Part shown: one piece after another, positions 1-10,040 of the stretch
Layout: each line of letters begins with the position of its first letter
Position numbering within the stretch: the stretch's first letter is position 1
Notes under the pieces: model-generated
Seen by the model: the letters and a program-made list of their open reading frames with translations, nothing else
Told to the model about the DNA's origin: nothing
Databases searched by the model: none
DNA from: Xylona heveae TC161
Lineage: Eukaryota > Ascomycota > Xylonomycetes > Xylonales > Xylonaceae
Direction of reading: 5' to 3'
Assembly (NCBI RefSeq): GCF_001619985.1
Contig: NW_017264203.1
Coordinates: 906,081-970,080 of the forward strand
DNA length: 64,000 nt
Position numbers and translations under genes: made by a program

Positions 1-2243
1 CGTGCGGAGGGCATTATTAAGAATGTGAATACGATCGAAGAATACAAGAATTTGGATAAGGCTACGGTTCTGCATCGTGCTGGTCGGATCGTAAGTTGGG
101 GTTTAAGTGGTCTTTCATGACTGAGGGTTTCTTGCTGATATGCCTCCATCAGATCTGGGAGGCCATCAATGACGGAACCATTTACTCATGTCCATCCCTT
201 CTAGCAGCTTTCTCGGTCATCTCATTTGCAGACCTTAAGCGATACAGATTCACGTATTGGTTTGCCTTCCCAGCTCTGCATTCTGACCCGCCCTGGAAGC
301 TTGACGATTCGCGTCCAACCGTGTCCGGTCTGTCGAAGCAAGAAACGCAAGCGCTGGTTGAGAAGGTTCAAACGTGGAGATATAGCGTTGATACCCGCCA
401 GCATGGATTTTTCCTCGCGAAAAAGGTGCGAGTCAGTTCTCAGGGTGAGTTAAATGAGAATGCGGAGGATGGAGAAGACAACCACGAGCATTTTCGTTCA
501 AGCTCACCAGGGGCGTCAGGGGAGGAGGCGAACTATGTCTGGGCGGTAGCGCCCCTGGGAGGCTATGAAAGTGGCTTCTTCAAGGATGTCGAGCCCCACA
601 ACCGCTTCGTCTGCTTCGCGGATCCTTCCACATATGCAAAGAACCCGGGCTGGATGCTCCGCAACCTGCTGGTGCTCATCCAGAGACGATGGCAATGCGA
701 CCGCGTCCAGATACTCTGCTACAGAGATGTACAATCCCGTCGCGACGATCCAAAGAGCATAATTCTCAATCTCATGACCGAAGGGACGCCGGCGGCGTTG
801 GGGGATTCTCACAAAATTCACAACAGATTACCGCCTATGCCAAAGGTCACAGGCTGGGAACGCAACAAAGAGGGGAAGCTACTGAGCAAGATTGTCCATT
901 TGGCCGAATACATGGACCCGCAGCGGTACGCCCAGACTCAACTTACTACTCTTTCATCATTGTGAATGTCGTCTGACGGAATGCTCTTTAGGCTTGCGGA
1001 CCAATCAGTAGACCTCAATCTGAAATTAATGAGGTGGAGAATAGCACCAAACTTGGATCTTGAGAAGATCAAGAACACGAAATGCCTGTTACTCGGCGCG
1101 GGTACTCTAGGAAGTTATGTATCGCGCAATCTCTTAGTATGTATTTTGGATATGACAATTCAGATGGAATAAGTCTAATGTATTATAGGGTTGGGGGGTA
1201 CGCAAGGTTACATTTGTCGATAATGCAAATGTGTCGTTTTCAAATCCCGTCCGCCAGCCGTTATTTGATTTCAAGGACTGTCTGCAGGGTGGGGCCAAAA
1301 AGGCATACCGCGCTTCTGAAGCTCTTTTGGAGATTTATCCTGGCGTGGACTCATCTGGACACGTCTTTTCTGTGCCCATGGCGGGCCACCCTATCACTGA
1401 TGACAAGAAGACACGTAACGATTTTGATTTGTTGCAGTATTTAATTGAGCATCACGATGTCATTTTCCTTCTTATGGACACGCGTGAGAGCCGATGGCTT
1501 CCAACGGTAATGGCAAAGGCGGCTGGAAAGATTGTCATGAATGCAGCATTGGGATTTGACACGTTTGTCGTCATGCGACATGGAATGAAGTTGGCACACA
1601 ACAGAGACCAAGAGCTAGGTTGCTATTTTTGCAACGACGTGGTTGCACCTCAAGATGTATGGCATAAATCTCCCTATATCCTGGAGTTTCCGCGCTAACT
1701 TGCTTTGGCAGTCTATCAAGGATCAAACACTCGATCAACAGTGTACTGTCACTCGTCCGGGCATTGCTGCTATCGCCTCCGCCATGCTTGTCGAATTACT
1801 TGTTTCTATTCTCCAACATCCAGATGGCGGTGCTGCGCCCGCTCCCAACTCTACAGACCAAGACCGAGGGGAGCATCCTCTTGGCCTTGTTCCTCACCAG
1901 ATTCGCGGATTCTTGTCCAATTTTCAAAATATGACGATCAAAGGTCGCAGCTACGACTGCTGCAGTGCTTGCTCTGATAGGGTGGTTGACGCCTACCGAA
2001 AAGGCGGCTTTGAATTTGTCCAGCGTGCGTTGAATGAGAAAGGTTACGTTGAGGAATTGAGCGGCCTAGCCGAGGTACGGTTTCTCTTTTTTCAGAAATA
2101 TGTACAAACCTTCAATCTTCTAACGATTATTGATTTTTTAGGTCCAACGGGCGGCAGAAGCGGCGGCCGCAGAGATTGAATGGGACGAGAATGAAATCGG
2201 CGATGACGGAGACGAAGACGAAGGGGAGGGACAGCTCATCTAA
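1..2243 (+). CDS. ATG7: Autophagy E1-like enzyme Atg7 (5' partial)
   Basis: Ubiquitin-like activating enzyme that adenylates Atg8 and Atg12 and passes them to Atg3 and Atg10 for autophagosome formation in the cytosol. Exons read 1-90, 153-925, 992-1136, 1189-1656, 1712-2074 and 2142-2243, giving 646 residues; roughly 50 N-terminal residues lie off the window edge, so the start is missing. Visible hallmarks are the Atg7 N-domain stretch [20 protein letters not shown], the ATP-binding loop GAGTLGS (about residue 323 of this piece), the adenylation-domain run [13 protein letters not shown], a CxxC-type pair in GCYFCND, and the catalytic cysteine in [11 protein letters not shown] (about residue 503). 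The tail is acidic ([10 protein letters not shown]), as in fungal Atg7. All introns are GT-AG. Identity is firm; only the 5' end is unknown. Confidence 0.96.
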
Positions 2244-2883
2244 ATCGATGCCTTGATGAGGGCTTCTATTCTCTGCATTCCGAGCTTGGCTACGCATCTT
2301 CACGACCGCGAATATCAAAGCGGCGTCCGCCTTCGCACGTCTATCATCTTTTTTTTTTAAAAAAAAAAGTCGTCGGATTCGTCATGTAACGATGCCGTTT
2401 TCACCTTCGAATTCCAGCCGTTCCTTTCTTCACGACCGAATTCTTGTTTATGGGCATCGCACAAGCATATTTACAGCAATTTGGGTACCCGTACTGATGA
2501 GTTTAGGAAGTTGTTCCAAGGCGTCCAGGTGGCATACCATACACGTTGAGCCTCTGCATGTGGCTTTTCCTCCAGTCCATTGCGTTTCCCAAAATATGTC
2601 TGATCTGTTTACATTTCATTATATTTGTATTATGAACCAAGAGATACCGGTGTTTAGCTCATTACGTTTATTTCCTTGCTTTGTTTTCCACGCCTCTTTC
2701 ACTCCATTGAGGTATAGCGTGCTTGATAGCAAGATATTCTAGTTGTACCAGTCTCGCCATTTGCGTTTAGCTATTATCCGTGATTTGATTTGATTTGATA
2801 AGTATATACACGTAACATCCAACTAAGGCCGAGAAAAACTACACCTGAAAATTTGGTCTACTTAGACATAGGCAGGCTATATA
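2244..2883. other. Convergent 3' intergenic region with T10A10 palindrome
   Basis: About 640 bases between the converging ATG7 and MRM2 stop codons. It holds a perfect 20-bp T10A10 palindrome at 2349-2368, which could serve as an AT-rich 3'-end signal for either strand. Small open frames here (for example 2392-2742) lack recognisable motifs and I do not call them genes. Confidence 0.6.
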
Positions 2884-5115
2884 CTATGCGTCTGAGGCCA
2901 CATCTTCTCTTTTGACCCCATCCTTTCTTCGTAACGCGACAAAGTACGCTTCTTTCGATTCCTGTATGCGTTGCCGGCGGAAGGCGTATGAGTCAGCATT
3001 TCATGAAATTTCTCTTCGCATGCCCCTTGCAAAGAATGACGCAGAGAGTTTGGCAACGAAGTCTTAGAAAAAAAAAGGGGGGGGGGGGGGGAAAGAAAGG
3101 CTCCGACACTCATGGATGTGATGGGAGGGGACACATTAACATTGCAGTGGAAGTGGGGGAAATGCAGAACATACGCTTCTAGATGAATCTGGTTTATCTC
3201 TATGTACTGACGCGAATAACTTTTTGAGTCGCTTCTCCATCGCCTTGTCCTCGGCGCCTTGATAGAATTTGCACACAAAGTGTCCGCCAATGCGCAGTGT
3301 ATCGTAGCAGAATTGGAGAGCGGCTGAACAGAGGTCCTAGATTGGTACTTTGTGTTAGGCCCAATATGTGAAGACAGTCAGAAGGACAGGGAGAGGGGGG
3401 AGAGATAATCCTAGAAGCTGAGAAGAAGAGAATGGGGAGGGGAAAGACTGCGGGCCAATGGGTAGGGGGAAAAGGAGAAAGAGAGAAAGCTAAAAGAGAA
3501 GGGGGAGGAGGGAAAGAATAAGAAAAAAGAGAGAAATGAACGTACCATACTACCGGCATGATCTCGAAAGGCGATGCCGCTCGTGTTCATCATCCTAAAA
3601 TAAGGGTCACTCAAACTCCTCTTACTAAATCCAGTGGTCTGGGCCCAGGGCGCGGACATGTCGCTAAGAACTACATCTACCATTCTTCCTGCGGCCTCGT
3701 CGCGGGCTCGACGGGCCTGTTTGGTTTCTCGGCTCGGTGTTTTGTTGCTTGCTTCACCCGCCTGGGCGGTTGTTTCCGATTCCGTGGCGCTGAGGTTAAC
3801 CGTATCGAGCATGCGCTCTTTGAGATCAACGTGTCTCTCGAAATCAATATATCCTCTCTCTCGCTCGGCAAGTTCTTCTTCAGTAAGCAATGGGCCCGTC
3901 GGGGTTGGAGTTGTAGTTGGTGTCCCGTCTTCAGAGTTCGGTGAAGGAGCGTTGGTTGAGCTTGCTGCCGGGCTGTCAAGATCACTCGACGGGTTGGGCG
4001 GTGTCGGTGAAGAAGATGAAGATGAAGATGTCGAAAAAATACTTTGTTGTCGAGGCCGGCCGCGGTCAGGGTCGAGTAGGAAGTGCTTGACCTCGGCCTG
4101 GACCTGGGGCGATAAAAAGTTGCCTTGGATCGTTGAAACGCCTCGGGGAGGTTGCGCGGGGATGATGTCGATACCGATAATTCGGCCATTAGGAGCGGTG
4201 CGGTCGACTGCGACCTGTGGAAGGCGGATATGTCAATGCTCACGCGCTTTAATCTTACACTTGAGGTAGATGACATTGCGATGATATATCATCGCGTCAA
4301 GTTCTCCGCCTGTGAGTCGTTGAGACGGTTGGTGAAAGCTATAAATCATGTGGAAACTTACTTGTGACCATGATCCTGGAGCGTAGCCCTGTAATAAATT
4401 GTAAGTAAATCAATGACCAAATTGAGAGATAAAATAATGATACGGTATCGGCTCCTTTGCGCGAATGCAGAGTTACAAAGCCGCAGCAAGATGATGGGGA
4501 CCAACAAGGGGGAAATACCAGATCGACAACAGTTTGCCCTTTTTTAAATATCTTATATTTCTCATTCATCTGTGCGATAAATCAATGTCAGCCATATTTT
4601 CTTCCACGCGAAGACCTTGAAGATAACAAGCTAATAGTGATTCCGAATCGCATATAAAGAAACAGAACACAGTTTCAAAAAGGGTCAAACTCCACCAATT
4701 TCTCCGGAATTGAGTCTCGACATTAGCATGTGTGCATCCAATATATCATCAGATGTTAAAACAAGAAGAGGGGGGGGAAATAAATAATAACTGTCGAATA
4801 AATACATATACATACCTCCAGAAGCTTGAATGCAGCACGGCTCTTCAGACCCTGCACTTTGGCTTCTTTGGCAAATTTGTCCCGCCCTTGACGAGTCTGC
4901 CACCTCTTTGACGACGAGGAAGCGCATCGTCTCTGGACAGACGTGCATACAATAGGTACATGGTTGTTAGGTGAGCTTGACTTGATTGGGCGACTGCTAC
5001 TGTGCAAGCAGCGGGTTGCAAATGTCTTGCTTTTCACTGCAGCTGTAGAGCATAAAGTGCCCTCGAGGAGCAATGCATCTGTTAGGCAGCGAAACACCTG
5101 ACGTGATAACATCAT
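2884..5115 (-). CDS. MRM2: Mitochondrial rRNA 2'-O-ribose methyltransferase, FtsJ/Mrm2 type
   Basis: SAM-dependent uridine 2'-O-methyltransferase of the RrmJ/FtsJ family, expected to act on mitochondrial large-subunit rRNA. Exons on the minus strand: 5115-4816, 4569-4519, 4388-4362, 4214-3546, 3336-3175, 2961-2884; 428 aa. The N terminus is rich in Arg/Ser/Ala with few acids, as in a mitochondrial presequence, followed by the family opening KRWQTRQGRDKFAKEAKVQG. Motif I (GYAPGSWSQ) is encoded alone by the 27-nt exon. VVLSDMSAPW, FVCKFYQG and ESKEAYFVALR supply the Asp, Lys and Glu of the K-D-K-E catalytic set. An insert of about 75 residues, Ser/Thr/Pro-rich then acidic, separates the first strands from the catalytic Asp. 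Every exon is a multiple of three and all introns are phase 0. The intron at 2962-3174 contains A9G15 (plus strand) at 3068-3091. The first ATG is used; the next Met is one codon later. Confidence 0.93.
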
Positions 5116-5870
5116 ACAAAAACCCCTCCTACTTCAAAGAAGCTGATGCCGGCAATAAGTCAGGGGATTGACACTCTTTTTCCCCTAAGACAGATATTGT
5201 TATCATCTGACGACAGCGTCCGCTGACTTTTGGTGTTCTGGGGTCCTCTAAATTTCAAACGTCGGATATCGGAGGCGGTGAGCCGACGCCTCTAAGAGGT
5301 CCCCCTAGCCTCCATTGCCCCACGGGGGACGCTTCAAATACTGAGAGCTCGAAACATATCTGCTAGCTAATCTAGTTATTTTATTTATAAATACTCTAAA
5401 CCTTGTACCGTTTAACTATAGTGTGTACTAAAAATAATATAGTGTGTATGGAATAACTCCCTAAGAATAATGAAAAAGCTAATTATAATAGTCCTTCCTC
5501 AAATCTGACATGGAATGTCTGCACAAACATTGAAGCCGATGGTTACAACCGCACAATTTCTGTTCCTTAGAGTGGTAGATTACACATGTTGCAAATGCGC
5601 TCTGAGACTGCATCTTTCAGGTTTTGTCAAATGAAAAGGCAGATAATTGAAACTCACAATCATGGCTGTACATTTGAAAGGGGTAAGGAGGTATTGAAAC
5701 TGCCTGCTGATGAAAATGAAAAGGAGAAAAAGAAAACGCAAGATAGAAACATGATAAATCAACCCAACGGCATTTACACAACCATGTGACCAATCAAAAA
5801 CGCCCCTAAACCCAGCCGCACTGAAAACTCCCAAGTAAACATCCAGGACTGATAGCTTCAAAAGGCTGAA
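5116..5870. other. Intergenic region with GC hairpins and AT-rich direct repeats
   Basis: Sequence 5' of MRM2 and 3' of the coiled-coil gene. Around 5255-5335 there are short GC-rich inverted arms: CGTCGG pairs with CCGACG, and GTCCCCC with GGGGGAC. This is followed by an AT-rich part in which the 11-mer TATAGTGTGTA occurs twice, at 5417-5427 and 5438-5448. The composition differs from the flanking genes and could be the relic of a small transposable element. No coding frame is convincing. Confidence 0.45.
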
Positions 5871-8270
5871 TCAAACCAATCCAGATTTTCTGTCCTTTTT
5901 CAAGGGTGAAAAACCTCCAAAGCCTGCGGCACCTCCAAGACTACCCCGCAGCGCGCCCTTTGGTCCTGCTAATCCTCCTTTCCCGAGGCCGAGACCTTTG
6001 GGACCTCCCAATAACGACTTTTTATTTGCTCGCACAGCTTCTCCGTCGTCTTCGTCGAATAAGGTCTTCCCACCTCCGAGCATCTTTCGCTTCTTTTTCT
6101 TTGGTTCAACTTCACTGTTGACCGTGATATTCATTGAACTCATATCCGTCTTCACCAGCTTCGAATCCATGACTTCACCAACTCCAGCTGGAGGGATATT
6201 CTCCTCGTTGCCTTCGTTTTCCGGACCATCTTCCAGCTCTTCTTCTGCGACCCCGTCAAGAGCTGGAGGAGCGAGTGTTCGTTTGCGGATGCCAGCCTTT
6301 GAGGGCTTCGAATTATTCGTCGCGGATGGCTTCGCAGTTTTTGAAACTTTTGGCTTCGTGGTAGTTTGCTTGCTGGTTTTCTTTGCCTTGGAGATGACAA
6401 TCGGTGAATTCTCCTGCTCCTTTTCCAGCTCGGCAACTCTCACACTCTCTTCCTGGTTTTCCTGGTCCTCGTCGGACCCATCTTCCTCGTTATGAACGGG
6501 TGTGTCGGGCAAAATGCTCGCTGTGCGATTGAGGAAGGGTGTGATGGAGAAAGTAGACTTCTCCCCTGGCATGGCGGAGACTCTCCTTTCAGGTTTGTTT
6601 CCCTGGGTTGGTCCTCCAGGAGTGCCAATCATGGCATCAGTTTCGAAGTGAGCAGTGGCAGCCTTTCTGCCAGGTTTTGACATCTTCCCGCTCTTTTCCT
6701 CTTTAGCAGGACGCGTCGTAGATTGGGCGACTGTCAGCTTTGTTTGCTGAAGATCAGCTTGAGCTTCCTTGAGCTGCTCTTTTGTAGACCGTAATTTGGT
6801 GCGAAATGCATCCAATTTTGTCTCAAGCATACCCTCTTTGACCTCCCACTCGTACCGAGCCTTCTGAGCTTCTCTTTCGGCTCTTTGCCGTTCACGTTTC
6901 TCCTTGGAAAGCTCTTCTCGAGCCTCGTTGATCTTCGCCTGCAAGGCGGTGTCTTGCGCATCGGCTTTATCCTTTTTGGATGCCGCCCGCTCGCCAGCCC
7001 GTCTTTCCATACGTAACTCCTCCCGCAAAGAGTCGACCTCTTTCTGCACTGTCTGCTTTTCTTGCTTTTCTTTTGCAAGCTCGTCGCGGAGAAGCTCCAA
7101 TTGAGCATAAATATCTGCGTCCTTTGCCTTGAGCTTCTCCTCCCTTGCCGAGATCTTCTCTATGGCACGGCGCTCCGATTCTAAACTTTTCCGTGCTGCG
7201 CTCAGTTCTCGTTCCAGAGACAATCTTTCGCGCTCTTCCTTCGTCATGCTTTGTCGAAGTTGTTCAATCTCCTCTCGCAGTATCAATACCTCATCCTGCA
7301 ACTTATCCTTCTTTTCTTGGGCCAGCGCACGCTGGGTTGCGTTCTTCTCCGCTTCCAGCTCAACTTTTACCGTGCTTAATTCTCTTTGCAGAGCCAGCTT
7401 TTCAGCAAGAGAGGATTGGTGGCTAGCTGCCTGGGATCGGAGATGGTCAATTTCAGGCTTTAATGTTTCGAGCTCCCTCTCTAGGGAAAGCTTTTCGGTC
7501 AGTAGCTTCGTAGACTTTTTGGATGCTCCATTTAAGGATTCCAGTTCTGCCTATTTTCTCATAAGCTATCATTCTCTTCGGTCTGGAAAATATGGTCCCA
7601 CCATTAGATTTTCTCGCTCCTGGATTTTCCCACGCAACTCAGCTTCGCTTTGTCGCAGCTTTCCCGTGAGCTCTTGCAACTGCTGACGTAGCTCTTCTGC
7701 TTGTCCATCTAATTCCTTGAATCGTTCATCGTTCTGAGCAAGTTTGCCCTTCAAATCGTCATTCTGGTCTTCCAGCAGGTGAAAACTAAGTCGCAGTCTC
7801 CTCTGTTGTTCTTCTCTCTCAATCGCGTCGACGTCTTTCGCTCGTCGCTCATACTCAAGCTCAAGTGTCTGCGTCTTGACAGCTTGTTGTAGCTGCAAGA
7901 GGTCGGTCAGTCGCATGGGTCAAACAGGATCAAATAAGAGAAAAACTTACTTCTTGGAGTCCTTGCTGCTCCATTTCTAATATCGGGTATCGCTTTGCAA
8001 AGTTCAAAGAATGAGGGAAACAACTTTTAAAGGCGACGGCCAATTCGAGAACCCTTGCGCCTTCGTCCAAAAAGCCTCCTATCCGTAATGTGTCTTTCCT
8101 GGGAGATGGAAATGAATTCTCCGCAATCACTTACTCAGATCTCTGAGCAGTTGGTCTTCTGCGTAATTACACAGGTCACGTCGAGCATGAATGGTACCTG
8201 TCGAGACCGTGATCAGGCAGACGCGTGATGGGTCTATAACAATCGGAACGAGGGAAGTAAACAAACGACT
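5871..8270 (-). CDS. Long coiled-coil protein of unknown function
   Basis: Not recognised by name. The readable exons are 8270-8135, 8078-7951, 7892-7602 and 7550-5871 (minus strand), at least 744 aa. The upstream coding end is uncertain: a GTAAGT donor near 8340 suggests one more 5' exon, but no frame there gives a clean ATG. The first ~100 residues look globular (YAEDQLLRDLRGFLDEGARV). About 450 residues of heptad-rich coiled coil follow, dense in Glu, Lys, Arg and Leu. A basic, Ser/Thr/Pro/Lys-rich region comes next, then a Gly-Lys tail with GGPKGLGLGKGG and FSPLKKDRK, a possible CDK or SPB-type site. The architecture suggests a nuclear, spindle or chromatin-associated structural protein. 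That is inference from composition only. The 51-nt intron 7551-7601 is the shortest one accepted here. Confidence 0.7.
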
Positions 8271-8430
8271 CTAATCGTCAACTCTTAGCGAACACCGGGT
8301 AACACTGCGTCATCCAGAAGAAGCTCCCCAAGCTACTTACGTGTACTGTATGTCGTCCTTCCCAGCACCAAGGGATTCTGATGATACTAACGGTAGTATT
8401 TCCTCCTAATTCTCATTCAATATCGGCGCA

Positions 8431-9597
8431 ATGAGGTTTCTTAGAAGCTTGGCATTATGCCTTTTGCCATTGACAGCTTTGGCGGCCAAGAAGTCGACGG
8501 GCGATACTTTCCACGATTTCCACGCCCGCTCGTTGTCCTCAGCACCCATCAAGCTTAATGATGCGCTCTTCGATGAGCTCACCTCGACGCCGCGGGACTA
8601 TACTACTGCGGTCCTACTCACCGCAACTGAGGCTCGCTTTGGCTGCCAAATGTGCCGCGAATTCCAACCTGAATGGGACGTTCTTGCCAAAAGCTGGGTC
8701 AAGGGTGACAAAGCCGGTGAATCGCGGGTAATTTTTGGAACCTTGGATTTCATCGACGGCAGAAATTCCTTTGCGAAGGTTTGTATTTAAGGTCTTGTTT
8801 TAATCGGTCTGAAAGGATGCTAATTGGACGGTTAGCTGATGCTCCAAACTGCACCTGTTTTGATGCTCTTCCCGCCGACGACTGGTCCCGATGCCAAGCT
8901 TGATGGCCAGCCTCTCCGTTACGAGTTCACAAGCGGGTATGTTAATATAATGGCAGCATCTTTTCGCTCAAATGTTGCTGACTTTTGTGTCCATTAGCCC
9001 CCAGACGGCAGAGACAGTCCACCGCTGGCTATCTCGTCACCTATCCGAGGGTCCAAGACCTCCAATCATCCGGCCAATCAATTACATTCGGATTATCTCT
9101 TTGACAACAATTGTCCTTGGACTCATTACCCTCTTTAGTGTCGCTTCACCTTATGTCTTGCCCATTGTACAGAATAGAAACATCTGGGCGGCTATCAGCT
9201 TGATCATGGTTCTTTTGTTCACCAGTGGACACATGTTCAACCATATCCGTAAAGTTCCTTACATTGCAGGCGATGGTAAAGGTGGGATCAGTTATTTCGC
9301 CGGAGGATTCTCAAATCAATTCGGCCTTGAAACCCAGATTATTGCCGCCCTATGTAAGTCTCATAATCCATGCTAATTGTCAAATCTCTCCGCTCTACTA
9401 ATCACTATCATATAGATGGCATACTCTCTTTTGCGGCCATCTCCCTCGCACTCAAAGCACCTCGCATCGCCAGCGCCAAGACCCAACAGGTCGCAGTGAT
9501 TGTTTGGGCAATCATTATGCTGGGAGCATACAGCTTCCTCCTAAGCATTTTCAGGACGAAGAATGCAGGATACCCGTTTTGGTTGCCTCCCTTCTAA
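8431..9597 (+). CDS. OST3: Oligosaccharyltransferase thioredoxin-like subunit Ost3/Ost6
   Basis: Subunit of the ER oligosaccharyltransferase complex that assists N-glycosylation of cysteine-rich clients through a lumenal thioredoxin-like domain. Exons 8431-8778, 8836-8936, 8998-9353 and 9416-9597; 328 aa. A cleavable signal peptide (RFLRSLALCLLPLTALAA) is followed by the thioredoxin fold with the redox motif FGCQMCREF (CxxC, around residue 72). Four hydrophobic membrane segments lie in the C-terminal half, including ISLTTIVLGLITLFSVASP and VAVIVWAIIMLGAYSFLL. Length matches the family (about 320-350). RFT1, another N-glycosylation gene, follows on the same strand. Whether it is the Ost3 or the Ost6 form cannot be told; filamentous fungi usually have one. 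Confidence 0.95.
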
Positions 9598-10040
9598 GGA
9601 AGCAAAAGTTAGATTTCGCTTTGCAAATAAATTGAACGGAGATTGGCATTGTCAGCTCTACTTATACACCAAGAATTCACTGAATATTGAAAAAGTATAT
9701 TCTCTCGCCAATAGATAAAAAAAATAAAAACAAAACAGAATTGTGATTTTGCAAGAGATTGATGCTAAATTGAGTGATTGAGGATGAAATAGCTTCGTAG
9801 ATGTGTAGCCATGAACATGAAATTTTGTTCCAATACAGTTCTGTAATGTGTAGAAACACCAAATTAGACAAGCACATTGCTGATTCCGCCTGATAACATT
9901 GATAATATATTCGATGAATGTTGGTTTCGCTGGGAGAGGGTAGGCCCGAGGCAAGTGGAATATCATTAGTCCAGTAGAGACATCGAACGTGTCGGGAACG
10001 TTGACGAGGCCACCTAAACAAACCCCGAAAGGAACCCGCC
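9598..10040. other. Intergenic region OST3-RFT1
   Basis: About 440 bases, AT-rich, serving as the 3' end of OST3 and the promoter/5' leader of RFT1. Minus-strand open frames of 158-168 codons overlap here (9658-10183) but have no codon bias or motif and run into RFT1, so they are treated as chance. No other element seen. Confidence 0.6.

Noticed and set aside
6152-7686. Long plus-strand Ser-rich open frames opposite the coiled-coil gene
   Set aside because: They are antisense shadows of Lys/Glu-rich coding sequence.
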